Part shown: piece by piece, positions 1 to 12,019 of the stretch | Layout: each line of letters begins with the position of its first letter | How positions within the stretch are numbered: the first letter of the stretch is position 1 | Assembly: GCF_019578655.1 (NCBI RefSeq) | Contig: NC_063260.1 | Location: forward strand, 24,266,888-24,330,887 | Direction: 5' to 3' | From: Ricinus communis | Taxonomy: Eukaryota > Streptophyta > Magnoliopsida > Malpighiales > Euphorbiaceae | DNA length: 64,000 nucleotides | Notes under the pieces: generated by a model | What the model was told of the DNA's origin: nothing | The model's input: the letters and a program-made list of their open reading frames with translations, nothing else | The model's database searches: none | Program-made: the position numbers and the translations under genes

Positions 1-963
1 AACAAGTATAGAGGAAGACCCTATGAGGAGTATGTCATCTACATATAAAAGCAAGGCAAGTACACCTTGATCAGAGTGACGTATAAAAAGAGAGGGATCA
101 ACAAGACTACAAAAAAAAAAACCACAAGAAAGTAAAAAATTACTAAGTCTATCAAACCAAGCATGAGGTGCTTGTTTAAGCCCATACAAAGCACGTTGCA
201 ACTCACAAACATGATTTGGAAACTGAGGATCTATCACACCTGAAGGTTGGGTCATGTATATATCTTCAACAATATGACCATGCAAGAAAGCATTTTTGAC
301 GTCCAGTTGACGAATAGGCCACCCTTTTACAAGAGCTACGGTTAGAATTAAACGAATCGTACCTGGACGAATGACGGGAGAGAAGGTCTCTGTGTAGTCA
401 AGACCATTAATCTAGTGGTAGCCTTTTGCAACAAGACGGGCTTTGAGTCGATCCAAGGTACCATCTGGTTTCAGTTTTGTTTTAAAGAACCATTTGGAGC
501 CAATGACATGCATATCGGAAGTGCGAGGGACGAGTTTCCAAGTTTGATTTTGACGAAGAGAAGTGAGTTCATCAAGCATGGCATTTTTCCATCCGGGATG
601 GGACAAGGCTGTTCGAACTGTATTGGGTTCACGAGGAATTGCGGGAAAAGGAATTACAGTCAAAGCATATTTAGGATCAGGTTTGACAATACAAACCTGA
701 GAGCGAGTAGTCATGGGTTGAGAAGTGGTTTGTGAAGATGGAGCAGGTATAGTAGTAAGAGACACAACATCAGGTGTGGTGGACACAGCCAGAGTGGAGA
801 GTTCCGCACCTGACGGTAGGACATCATGATGCAGAGGAGGTAGGGACAGTTTAGAATTAGTGGGTGAAGTGGGTAGTGAATGATCATCTGTAGTAAGCGT
901 AGACGAAGTGGTTGGTAAGGGGATGTCCGACAGAGAAAGAGAGCTGGACTCCAATGCGGGCAT
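1..963 (-). pseudogene. copia reverse transcriptase remnant
   Basis: From 963 downwards the minus strand encodes a Ser/Thr/Pro-rich linker. The conserved copia RT entry follows, with residues reading WKNAMLDELTSLRQNQTWKLV and then GSKWFFKTKLKPDGTLDRLKARLVAKGY. A stop follows at 412. RT homology continues in another frame to the catalytic YVDD at 34-45 and the ILLIGSS strand at the very edge of the window. The enzyme would copy element RNA into DNA, but the stop and frame change make this copy inactive. Confidence 0.88.
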
Positions 964-1059
964 ACTTGATTCAAAAATACTAGATGACAGCTAAGTATCA
1001 AAAACAGTTTCCACATAAGAACCTGAAGGAGAAGAGTAGAGGATTTAAAATGAAAGACA

Positions 1060-2058
1060 ATTTCATCAAAGACGACATGACGTGAAATGATAAATTTTTG
1101 ACTAAATGGATGAAAACACTTATAGCCTTTGTCTTTTTCACTGCACCCTACAAAAATGCATAAGATAGTCTTAGGATCAAACTTGGTATATTTTGTATCC
1201 CATGTGTATGGGAAACATTTTGAACCAAACACTCGAAGAGATGCATAGTCGGGATGATGACCATGCAACATAAAATATGGAGTATTAAAATTAAGAGAAG
1301 AAGATGGTAATCTATTGAGAAGAAAAACAGTAGTAGAAAAAGCTTCTAACCGAGGTATAGAGGTGCTTGACTATGAAATAATATGGTCATACCTAATTCT
1401 CTTATAATACGGTGTCGACGCTCAACCATACCTGTTTGTTCGGAAGTATATGGGCATGAAATCTGATGAACAATACCTGTGTTAAGAAAATGAGATGATA
1501 GGCGTGAATTAATAAATTCACCCCACCATCAGAATGAAATTTTTTTATTTTTTTATTGAATTGGCACTCAACATATTGTTCAAAAGCCAGAAAAGTAGTA
1601 AAGAAATCTGATTTATTAAGTAAAGGAACAATCCAAATATACTTAGTGAAATCATCGACTAAACAAGCATAATAACGAAATTTGCTAAGAGATAAAACTG
1701 GAGCAGGACCCCAGAGATCACAATGTATCTTATTAAAAGCATTAGAACTGGTGTATGTAGATAAACCAAATGGAAGTTTACTCAATTTCTCTAATTGACA
1801 ACTATCACATAGATGATTCATTTTAGAAGGGCCTATAATTTCAATCAAGCCTTTATTGTTCAACAGTTGAATTGTAGAAGATTGGGGATGACCCAAATGT
1901 TGGTGCCATATTTCTGAACTGCCTGATTTGAATCGGTAAGAAAAATGTGCTTCTAGCACATTTGGCAAGACATATAAGTTACCTTTCCGTGTTCCTGTTA
2001 TGAGTGGATAACTTGTGTTCCTCGTCTTTACATAAAAAATTAACGTCAGAAAATTCAC
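1060..2058 (-). pseudogene. copia integrase remnant (pre-integrase zinc region, core, C-terminal part)
   Basis: The segment 1402-2058 holds the GAG-pre-integrase HHCC-like region (WHQHLGHPQSST, then HLCDSCQLEK). It also holds the start of the DDE core (HCDLWGPAPV, then LVDDFTKYIW, then FHSDGG). The following segment, 1271 down to about 1060, carries the post-core region (LRVFGSKCFPY, then KTILCIFVGCSEKDKGYKC) in another frame. Part of the core around the third catalytic residue is missing or shifted. Integrase would insert the cDNA; this copy cannot. Confidence 0.85.
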
Positions 2059-2480
2059 AATTAATAGGAAATTGAGAAGTGAGTTGACTTACAGAAAGTA
2101 AATTCTTCTTAAGGTTAGGCACTAAAAGAACATCATGAAGAGGTAACACATGGTTTTTTTGTTTGATAGAGGACTTCCCAATACTTGTTATGGGTAAGGA
2201 AGATCCATCTCCAATAAGGATGGAATAAGTTCCATTATATTGATGAATATGCGTTAACATACCTTGATGTCCAGTCATGTGGTTTGATGCGCCAGTGTCC
2301 GATGTCCATTATGTGTCAACGATCGAGTTATCCAGTGTAAGAGCTGCAAGTGCTTGTGGTAGTTCATGATTCTGACTCGTTTTCTTTGGTAACCACCAGC
2401 AAATCTTAGTTATATGTCCATGTTTATCACAAAATTGACAGATAGCATCCTTGTATAAATCCCGTTCTGCAGCAGTCATC
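1979..2480 (-). pseudogene. copia CCHC zinc knuckle and aspartic protease remnant
   Basis: A CX2CX4HX4C knuckle (CQFCDKHGHITKIC) reads on the minus strand around 2400-2445. It is followed by the retropepsin-like active site WTSDTGASNHMT around 2275-2315, so the catalytic DTG is still present. An in-frame stop lies between the knuckle and the protease. The protease continues to about 2080 as GDGSSLPITSIG, and the frame then overlaps the upstream end of the integrase region in a different frame. Confidence 0.8.
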
Positions 2481-2765
2481 CTTCGTTCACCAGGTGGTGG
2501 AGGCCTGCGTTGTTGAGGATTAGCAGTATCAGAATTAGTTTTGAGCTGACCACGAGATTACTAGGCTTGAAACCCACGACCAGTTGAAGTGAAGGTATTG
2601 ATTTGATTGCGAGATATAAAGGATCGATTTGATTTCTGATGTTGCCCATAAAAGGCTAAGTGTGGAGAGAGATGAGAAATGTCAGGTTGATTTGAGAACC
2701 AGTTCCGACGATGATCCAGATTTGTAATTGAGAGATCAGTTCCGAATATGTTAGTCTTGGAGGTT

Positions 2766-3327
2766 TTAACATTGTTGTAGTGAAAGTTTCATACTGTGGA
2801 CCAAGGCTGGTAAGTAGACAAAAAAACTTTTCTTGATTTGAAATGGGTTTCCCAATGGCCGCAAGATTATCGCATAAACATTTGAATGTTTGTATATGGT
2901 TTGTAATGGTTTTATTTTCATCTTTGCACAGATAAGTGAGTTGTTAACGAAGTGTGAACTCACGTTCTTGAGAGTCTTGGGCATATGCCTCTTTGAGTGC
3001 GTCCCAAACTGCAGACGCAGTGCCTAACCCAATGACTAATCCGAGTGCTTCTTCAGAAAGAGTACCAATTATCTAGCCTCTAAAAAGCCTATCAGATTTT
3101 TGCCAGGCAACAAATTCTTTTGTTGGTGTTGATGAAGTAATGCTTGTGTCTGTGGTTTCTGAATTTGGTGAGGGATATTGTGGTGGAATGGGAGTTGTTG
3201 TGTCAAGATGATGTATCAGATCTTGGCTTTCTGCTAAGCCTAAGACTTGTTCTCTCCATAAAGGATAATTGGAAGAGGTGAGTTTCAGAGTAACAAAGTT
3301 ACCCACATTGGGAGATAAAAAGGTCAT
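2766..3327 (-). pseudogene. copia gag remnant
   Basis: The start codon at 3327 opens a frame reading FVTLKLTSSNYPLWREQVLGL, the typical start of plant copia gag (retrotran_gag/UBN2 family). It stops at 3073. Gag-like sequence resumes in another frame at 2984-2766. Gag would form the cytoplasmic particle. The start is about 40 bases downstream of the primer site, as expected for the first codon of the element. Confidence 0.8.
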
Positions 3328-3366
3328 GATATATATAAGGAATGAGCAAGACAGAGATCGTCACTC

Positions 3367-3378
3367 GCTCTGATACCA
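3367..3378 (-). other. primer binding site, initiator tRNA-Met
   Basis: The minus strand reads TGGTATCAGAGC, complementary to the 3' end of plant initiator tRNA-Met. It sits between the LTR and the gag start, fixing the orientation of the element. Confidence 0.92.
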
Positions 3379-3773
3379 AAAAGAAAAAATAGAATTGGAG
3401 ATGGTTTACAATAGTTTTTTTATTATTTCTTGCCTACTTTTTCAAGTACAAAGAAGCAGTATATATAATACAATTGTGGCTTGTGCTGTTCACGTAAAAT
3501 TAGCCATAAAAGATTAAGGAAAAAAATAAATCAAAGATATAACTTGATTGTAGTTTCAACCATCAACTGAATTACCAAAAAATGTAGGAAATTGTTGCTC
3601 CTATAAATCTTGAACACCAATCATATCCTTTGACTTTATATGGAAATAATTTTGAATGAGAATCATCCTGTCTTATCTTTCCGTTAATCATGGAATATAT
3701 GCCTTATGACTCCCAAAGCTCCCTCAATTGAATCAGAGTTGCCAATAATATATATATATATATAGATATAACA
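3379..3773 (-). repeat. probable 5' LTR of the left copia element (ends approximate)
   Basis: Non-coding AT-rich sequence directly outside the primer site, including a (TA)n run near 3748-3762. The far end at 3773 is suggested only by TGTTAT on the minus strand. The inner end next to the primer site has no clean CA. Boundaries therefore carry an error of tens of bases. Confidence 0.5.
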
Positions 3774-6104
3774 ACTAGGAGATAGTATATTTAGCTATCT
3801 TAGGGCATCCACATTGAAGGATGGGTTGTTGAGAGATAACTATGATAGCTAAGGATGGATTTGGTAAAATTATAGCCAAATACAAATTTATGCTCTTTTT
3901 TTATATCGATTACTCAGTTTAACATTTTCATTTTTAATTTAACCTTTTAGATACCTAAATTTTTTTTTTTTTAATATTTCAACTTTCAATTTAATCTAAC
4001 ATACACTTAAATTTTATGTTTTTGTAATATTTAAATATCTTTATGCAATATACGTAGACGTATTGAATGAAAATACATTTCAAAAAGTCTAAAAATATCA
4101 TAAGAAAATGAGTTCAAGTGTCTACTAAGTCACATTAAAAATTAAAGTGTTAAACTGATTAATAATAAAAATTTAAGGACATAAATATGCATTTAGTTTA
4201 AAATTATTGCTATGATAACCAAAGGGAAACTTGAGATAACAATGGAATTTAAATTTTCAATTCAACCAGTTGAACTCTACTAATGAACTCATTAGACTTT
4301 GATCTTGAAACTGAGGTGGTTATTTATAGAAAAAGTTGATGAACGAGAGCTATTGATTGTTGCACTGTGTAACATGATCTAGGAGAATGTAAAATTATAG
4401 GTTTGGCTTGGATCTTTCTTTTTAGCTACGCTTTTCTATATTCAGTCCATAGATATATCCATCAAGCAAAAATTATGGGGAGAATATTCTCTTATTTCAC
4501 GCACCATAATTTTAATCCTATCATATCAATCTTTTTTTTAACATTTCATCTCTTCAATAATGCGCCATATGTTGCTACTCTAAAACCAATTTAGAGCTTG
4601 TAACAAAAATATTAACAGAGGGGCATAATGATAAAAATAATTATATAATAAAACTCACCAAATTTGGCTTCTAATTTATTAGTAGGAAGTGCAATTTTCA
4701 CCATCCTTATGATTCAAAATTAGAGGGTTAATTTTCTCCATCAATTTTGATCTTGGAGGCAAGATTGAAGAATGGATGTTATGCGAACATGTAAGACCAA
4801 CCATTCATATTTTTGAATTTTGAGTACTAAAATTGTAAGAGACTAAAATCATAGAGCTGAAATAAGTTTGTTACTAATAATGGCATCAATCATTATTAGT
4901 GGAATCAGAGGTGTACTTCTCAAATTCTTTAGTCAACAAACTTCCAGTCAATTATAGCAGACACCAGATTTCATATTGAGCATACAAACACAAGATCTTT
5001 GGTAGTGGTCTCATTTTCAAGTCTCACACTCCCAATAAAACTCCACTCAATAATTGCCATTAGTTTTGAGTTTAAAACCCAACTTAGCACTATACTTATA
5101 CTTGGTGTACAAAGAAAGATCACTTTCTTCTACAGGAATTGTGGCTTTTTAATGGGTTTGTTTGTCCACATCCACCAAGGAACATCCCACAAATTAACAT
5201 GCAATCTGGGCTTCAGCATGGGATGTTTTCCTATTGCCTGGCCCAAGTCTCTAGAATACGTATGGATTTGTAATGACTTGTTGGGCTGATAACAATGCTT
5301 TTATTTGCTCAATTTTGGATATATTGCCACAAATGCGGACCTTTTTCCATTTTTTTATTTTTTTAAAAATTGTTTTAATTTAGACGCCTTTGCCATCAGA
5401 GGCTATTGCCACTCATTTGCCGTATGTAACTTTGATTTCTTACTTTTCAGTTTTTCTCCAGTATTTAATTATAATTTTTATTTATATCAGTGGTTTATCC
5501 GCGCTAACTAGATTTTTTTATTTTAAAAAATAAAACACACCTTCTTTTAATATTTATACATATAAAAATTTAATTGAGAATATTCTAATATAACTCCCAA
5601 TACTTAGATTTTTTAATATTAATATTTATAAATTAATAATAAAAATATAATCAATATAATATATTTTTAGGATTATAATGATTATTTAATTAGAAAAATA
5701 ATTGATTAGTTATTATATTAATTATATTTGTGTGAATAATTATGCATCATCCGTAACGTGTATGTATATAAACTGAGATGCAAAAAAATTTCTGAAATAT
5801 GTCAATAATATAAAAGAATTTAAAGCAATCTTGTCTTCGTTGAGAAAATGGTAGTAAGGTCTTTGGATGGACATCAGAGAGAATCCCACTCTAACTTTTA
5901 ATTTGATTGTGGTTATCATCCATCTCTTTCCTGTAGTATTCCTTTTTATACAACTGATTTGCCATTAAACCTGTATGATAAAAGAAATGTATATCTGTAA
6001 TCTGTCCCTTTTCTCATCACAATAAAGTCAAAATAGAAGAACACACCAAGGAAATTGCTGAACAGCGAACAGCATTAAAGGTATCATTTAAGTGGAGGGA
6101 ATGG
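3774..6104. other. intergenic, AT-rich; upstream region of TNL-1
   Basis: No frame here resembles a known protein; the short open frames at 4.4, 5.0 and 5.3 kb are low in information and AT-driven. The last few hundred bases must contain the TNL-1 promoter, but I see no convincing TATA box or defence motif cluster. Confidence 0.6.
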
Positions 6105-6131
6105 TTGGTTTTTCACAAGAAAGTCACAGGA

Positions 6132-9100
6132 ATGGCTTCCCCTTCTTCTGCTTCTCATTCTACCCACAAATGGAAGTATGATGTTTTCTTGAGCTTCAGA
6201 GGCGCAGACACTCGCCAAAATTTCACCAGCCACCTGCACTTTGCTTTGTGTCGCAAATCGATTAGAACCTTCATCGATGACGAACTTAGTAGAGGTGAAC
6301 AAATCACACCTGCACTTCTGGAAGTGGTTGAAGAGTCGAGGATTGCAGTAATTATTTTCTCGAAAAACTACGGGTCTTCAACATTCTGCTTAGATGAAGT
6401 TGCTAAGATAATTGAATGCAATGAAACTCATCGGCAGACAGTGGTTCCAGTATTCTACCACGTTGATCCATTAGATGTAGAGAATCAAACTGGGAGTTTC
6501 GAGACAGCTTTTGCTAAACATGAGATTCACAACTTTGACAGAGTGCAGAGGTGGAAGGCTGCGTTGTCCAAAGCAGCCAGTATGGCCGGATGGGACTCCA
6601 AAGTTATCAGGTAATTTAAAGCTTTTCTACCTCTCTTTTTTTTTTTTTTCTTTTCATCTCTTTGATTTAGGAACATGTTAATTGTTGGAAGTGGTTGTCT
6701 CATGTGTCCTAGAACTAAGGTGGATTAAATGTCATTGAGAAATCCAAGGGTATATAATAAACAGAAACTGAAGATTGAAAACCACGATTAACTATTAACT
6801 CCTTTGAAAAAGTCTAACCGATGATTCTTTGTAGTTCATTCTTATTGATCATTCTTAATTTGGCAGGATGGAGTCGCAACTTGTAGAAAACATTGTTCGG
6901 GATATTTTAGAAAAATTGAAACAAGCATATCCATGTGATTTGGAGGGGCTCGTGGGAATAAAATCACGCATTGGTGAAATCAAGGCATTATTATTTGCAG
7001 AGAACCAGAAATCAAATTCCATCCGTGCTTCGATATCCACCAAGCCATTAGATGTCCGCGTTCTAGGAATTTGGGGGATGGGAGGCATAGGTAAAACAAC
7101 CCTTGCTAAAGCTGTTTTTAGTGATATTGCATGCCAGTTTGAAGGACGATGCTTTCTTCCAAGTGTCAGGAAATTTTTTGAAAAAGATGACGGTTACTAT
7201 ATAATAAAGGAGCTTCTTTCTCAAATATCAAGAGAAAGTGATGTGAAGATTAGCAAAACTGATATTCTATGCTCTCCTTTTGTTAAAAGAATGCTTAACA
7301 GAAATGTTTTGGTTATTATTGATGATGTCAACAGTCCACAACAATTAGATTTCTTTGCTGAAAATCGTAATTGGTTTGGTACTGGAAGTAGAATAATTGT
7401 AACAAGCAGAGACAGACAAATCCTTTTAGGAAGTGCTGATGATATATATGAAATTAAGAAATTAGGTTACAACGAAGCTCAGCAACTTTTTAGTCAGAAT
7501 GCCTTCAAGAAAACCTTTCCCCCAGAAGGTCTTATTGCTCTGTCGCATTCGTATATACAATATGCTAATGGCATTCCTTTGGCTCTTAAGGTTTTGGGTT
7601 CCAATTTATTTGGCAGGACTGAGAGGAAATGGAAGAGTACATTGGAAAAATTGCGACAAGCTCCTAATAAAGATGTTCTAAACATTTTAAAGGTCAGTTA
7701 TGATGGCCTTGACAAGGAAGAAAAGGAAATTTTCCTTCATGTTGTAAGTTTCTTTAGCCGCAAGAAGAAGATAGATGAAGTGACACAAATACTAGATGGC
7801 TGTGGCTTCTCCACAGAGGTTGTATTATGTGATCTCGTTGATAAATCGCTTATAACTATCTCAGACAATACGATCGCAATACATGATTTGTTGCACGCAA
7901 TGGGAATGGAGATTGTTCGCCAAGAATCAACAGAGCCAGGCGAATGGAGCAGATTATGGGATCATGAAGATATCCTTCGTGTGCTCACAAGAAATGCTGT
8001 AAGTTCTAAATTATCCTTAAATTTATTTTAGAAAAAAAATAAAATTGTAACTGAGTTTGGTTTCGGTTTAAAGCATTGGTATAGACAGTGAGACTTGTCT
8101 TGCAGAAATAAGATAGTAGTGATTACAAGTAATTATTATGTTGGCTTATGCATTTCCATTCACTCTTGTTAGGGAACCGAGGCAATTGAAGCTATATTCC
8201 TCGACATGTCTAAAATCGATGAGATTATTGACTTAAATCCAAACGTCTTCGCAAGAATGTCTAATCTCAAATTGCTCAGATTCTATGATCCCAATTTTGA
8301 TTCCAGGGAGTTGAAAGATATTAAAGTTCGCCTTTCACGAGGTCTAGATTCTCTCTCCAGTAAGCTGCAATATCTGTATTGGAATGGGTACCCATCAAAA
8401 ACTTTGCCAGCCAATTTCCACCCAAAGGACCTTGTTGAGCTTCATTTGCCCAGTAGCAAATTAAAACGACTGCCATGGAAAAACATGGTATGATACTGCT
8501 CTCTCTTTTGAGTATATCAATATGGTCGGTTAAGAGTAGCGTAAATTGCACAAGTGAACACTAAATTTTTGCATTAACATCAATTGTGGTTACAAATGAG
8601 AGTTTGTGATTATCTTATCATTAAATTTTGATCTTATTGCAACTAATTTAATTCAGGTGATAACTCTGTGAAAGGTTGACCTGCAGCAAAATCAAATTTT
8701 AATGGCAAAATAATCACATTAGTCTTCTGTGACCCCAATTAGCATCAGTATGTCTGCAATAATTGTTGGTGCATTTAAATTTATCCTAGTGGATTCTTTT
8801 TGCTGCAGGATCTTAAGAAGTTAAAAGAGATTGATCTGAGTTGGTCCTCTCGCCTTACCACAGTTCCAGAGCTGTCACGAGCTACAAATCTCACTTGCAT
8901 AAATCTGTCGGACAGCAAAAGGATAAGGAGATTCCCAAGTACCATCGGTTTAGACTCTCTTGAGACTCTTAATCTCTCTGACTGCGTGAAACTTGAGAGA
9001 TTTCCTGACGTTTCCAGGAGCATACGATTCCTCTATCTGTATGGGACGGCTATAGAAGAAGTGCCCTCATCTGTTGGGTGCCTCAGCAGACTAGTATCCT

Positions 9101-9699
9101 TGAACTTGTTCGACTGCACTAAGCTCAAGAGTCTTCCAACAAGCATCTGCAAGATAAAATCACTTGAATTGCTTTGTTTATCTGGCTGCACAAATCTAAA
9201 GCATTTTCCAGAAATCTCGGAGACCATGGATTGTCTAGTGGAGCTTTATCTAGATGGAACGGCCATTGCAGATCTACCCCTGTCCGTTGAAAATCTAAAA
9301 CGACTCTCTTCTCTATCTTTGAGCAATTGCAGAAACCTTGTTTGTCTTCCAGAAAGCATCTCTAAGTTGAAACATCTTTCCAGTCTTGATTTCTCTGATT
9401 GCCCAAAGCTTGAAAAGTTGCCAGAGGAACTAATAGTTTCTTTGGAGTTGATAGCACGTGGCTGCCATTTATCAAAATTAGCTTCTGACCTAAGTGGTTT
9501 ATCTTGTCTATCATTCTTAGATTTGAGTAAGACCAAATTTGAGACGCTACCGCCAAGCATCAAACAACTCTCTCAACTGATAACTCTTGATATAAGTTTC
9601 TGTGATAGGCTGGAATCGTTGCCGGATCTTTCGCTCTCTCTACAATTTATGTATGCACAAGACTGCACATCATTGACAAGTGTTTGTGGCCTTAAATAA
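6132..9699 (+). CDS. TIR-NBS-LRR resistance protein (TNL-1), truncated by premature stop
   Basis: Cytoplasmic/nuclear immune receptor class: the TIR domain is an NAD-cleaving signalling domain, NB-ARC is an ATP switch and the LRR senses effectors. Exons are 6132-6610, 6867-7998, 8173-8487 and 8809-9699, all GT-AG, with phases that join without a break; the product is 938 residues. TIR spans about residues 13-155 (YDVFLSFRG, then the VVEESRI segment that carries the family's catalytic Glu). NB-ARC has P-loop GMGGIGKTT at 230-238, kinase-2 VLVIIDDVN at 307-315, GIPLAL at 395-400, RNBS-D FLHVVSFF (usual FLDIACFF) and IHD at 498-500 in place of MHD. LRRs run from about 560 to the end. A second in-frame ATG lies at 6105; I prefer 6132 because homologues start MAS. 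The stop at 9697 falls inside a conserved stretch and removes the C-JID, so this is probably a pseudogene or a truncated receptor. Confidence 0.9.
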
Positions 9700-10432
9700 C
9701 TCTTTGAGCTGAAATACATCGTTTTTGTTAATTGCTTCAAATTGAATTTCAGCAGATGGACTAAGTTTCTACGTTCATTGTTCATACTTCCCAGTGACTT
9801 TGGCCATTTTGTGAGTTAATTTTTCCCTTACATTTTCATCGTTTACTTGTTGAAAATCACTTCTTAACACTTTTTGTTGTTGTGGAAACCTTACAAGGTC
9901 TGGTATCCTGGGAAAGTTATTCCAGAGTGGATAAGATATAAACGTATGGGAAATTCAATCCGTATCCCTTGGCGTACACATTGGAAGAACGATAGATTAT
10001 TAGGGTTTTACTGTATCCGTTGTCCTTCCCTTTCCGGATAATTGTAATACCCCTTTTTATATTAAAAATTCTTATAGTGGTTGCTGTACTCGTAGTCAAG
10101 CCATATATGCTCGCGCAGAGCATGTGGCCCTGTTTTATAGGCCTTTTTACTGCAATGAACTCGCATACAATGGCTTCAGCGTCATCAAACAGTATGAGGA
10201 GAACTTGGGCTCAATTGAATTCGTCCTTGCATTTGAAAATAATTGGAAGATAAGAAGGTGGGGAGTTCATCCAGTGTATGTCAGTGAAGGAGGATCCATT
10301 CCATCGAACTTGGGAATGAAATGGAGGACGGACCGCATCGAAGAAGATGCTACTGGCAATAGCTACTGGTCTTATAATGAGGAGCCATCGTCTAAAAGAT
10401 TGAAACAAATGCTAAGCATGAAGCATGTGTAA
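9700..10432 (+). pseudogene. TNL-1 C-terminal relic: post-LRR segment and C-JID exon
   Basis: Directly after the TAA the same frame continues as LFELKYIVFVNCFKLN, matching LKQIFQLKY and following residues of the paralogue TNL-2. A GTGAGT donor lies near 9811. A further exon starts about 9898 with VWYPGKVIPEWIRYKRMGNS, the conserved start of the C-JID (post-LRR) domain. The frame breaks in a TTTT run at 10006-10009 and resumes one base shifted. It then stays open to 10432 through EHVALFYRPFYCNELAYNG and WKIRRWGVHPVYV. The relic shows that the ancestor encoded a full-length receptor like TNL-2. Confidence 0.85.
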
Positions 10433-10991
10433 CAGAACTCCAACTTTGAGTTTTTCCATTGTGAGTTTGCGAGTGAATTGCATGTATAAAAATGTTGTCA
10501 GTAAATTTCATTAATTAATACTCAAATAATAAAATTTGAGTAACAAATAGTAAATTGTCCAAAAAAGTTGTGTTCTTTTCGTGTTTTATAACTCATATCA
10601 CAACACAATAATTTAAGGTTCAAGACAAAATCAAGATCGATTTTGCCATCTCTAATTAAGTGCATGTTATGCAATAATGTGAGCATGTAAATATTTAACA
10701 AACCTATGAAATAAAAATTCATTTAAATTACATATTATGTTATGCTTCATTAGGTATAGTCTACTTCCAAACATATAATTATTAAGTGTTTACTAGAATG
10801 TATATGAAAAATATGAGGAGTTTGGAAAAAATTTATTAGAGATCTTAGGCTACTTAAAAAATAAAATAAAAAATACAAACAATTTGTAAGCCCTAAAACT
10901 CAACCAACTAAGAGCGGAAGATGCCAAAATATAAACAACAAAGATAATGTTGCAACTCAAATTTGAAGCAACTCATAAACCCTCTCCCCAG
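10433..10991. other. intergenic, AT-rich, 3' flank of TNL-1
   Basis: No coding potential or repeat structure seen. It ends at the target site of the copia insertion; the pre-insertion sequence continues at 15904. Confidence 0.6.
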
Positions 10992-10996
10992 ATGGC
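10992..10996. repeat. target-site duplication, left copy (ATGGC)
   Basis: ATGGC directly abuts the left LTR; the same five bases abut the right LTR at 15899-15903. Five bases is the normal size for copia insertions. Confidence 0.9.
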
Positions 10997-11415
10997 TGTA
11001 AATGCGGAAATGAAATAGAACTTAGCTGGGTTTGAGCTAAAGTTCTTATAAACTGAGCTAAATCTGAGCTCAAATTCTTAAGAAATATGGAAATGATGAA
11101 GAGAAATTGAGAGGAAATAGCTGGAAAATATGTTTTTTTTTTCTTATATTTTCAGCCTTTAACATTTGATTTAAATAGAGAAGGAGATTACAAAAGTTGT
11201 AATTCCCAATGCCACTAACATAGGAACTTGTACAAAGTCAAATAAGAAATTAAATACTACATGGGGACTTACAAGCTAGTAGTTCCCAATGACACTAACA
11301 TAGGAACTTGTACAAAGTCAAACAAGAAATTAAATACTATATGGGGACTTACAAGCTATGGAAAACTGCTGGAAACCATGTGCTTGTTTCCAAGATAAGC
11401 TCACATGTTCCAACA
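10997..11415 (-). repeat. copia 3' LTR (left copy)
   Basis: Starts TGTAAATG and ends CCAACA. Contains an imperfect tandem duplication with an 80-base period (units from 11203 and 11283). The polypurine tract lies immediately inside. Confidence 0.93.
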
Positions 11416-12019
11416 CTCCTCCTTGAGGTTTGGTAAAGAGATCAGCAAGCTGCTCTTCTGAAGAGCAATGCTGGAGCTTGATCTCCAAATTCTTCTCAGC
11501 TTCTCTAATGGAGTGAAATTTTACATTGATGTGCTTGGTTCGTCCATGTTGAACTGGATTTTCAGCTATAACAATTGCTGACTTGTTGTCACAATAGATT
11601 GTAGTTGGTTTGTCTAGCTTAACACACAAATCTGACAAGAGCTTCCTAAGCCATATAGCTTGATTTGATGCAGCTGCAATCGACACATACTCAGCTTTAG
11701 CTGTTGATTGAGCTACAACTTCTTGTTTCTTTCGAGTTCCAAAGAAATTGCACCCCGAGCATAGCGAGAACATATAGCCTGAGGTGCTCTTCATGTCATC
11801 CACACTTCCAGCCCAATCACTATCAGCATAACCTTGTAGCTCAATTTGGTCAAGCATGTGATACCAAATACCATCCTTCACGGTACCCTTTAAGAACTTG
11901 AGAACTCTTTTAGCTACTCCTATATGCACACTCGTAGGATAGCTCATGAATCTTGAAAGTAGGCTAGCTGGATACATTAGGTCAGTCTTTAGAATGAAAG
12001 ATACAAAGTACGCCAACAA
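11416..12019 (-). pseudogene. copia RNase H domain
   Basis: Minus-strand frame reading YADSDWAGSVDDMKSTSGY, then KAEYVSIAAASNQAIWLRKLL, IYCDNKSAI and RTKHINVKFHSIRE, then LADLFTKP near the end. This is the standard copia RNase H with D, E, D positions present. It degrades the RNA template during reverse transcription. The open frame overruns the end of the domain into the LTR. Upstream it is shifted relative to the RT segment ending near 12030. Confidence 0.9.

Larger units (their letters stand above)
1..3773 (-). mobile_element. Ty1/copia LTR retrotransposon, 5' part, decayed, cut by window edge
   Basis: Read on the minus strand, the order is LTR, tRNA-Met primer site, gag, zinc knuckle, protease, integrase, reverse transcriptase. 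This is the Ty1/copia order (integrase before RT). The frame is broken repeatedly by stops and shifts, so the element cannot encode a polyprotein. The RT YVDD box lies at 34-45, so RNase H and the 3' LTR are beyond the left edge. The right (5' LTR) boundary near 3773 is a guess from an ACA end. No target-site duplication can be tested because the other end is missing. Confidence 0.9.
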
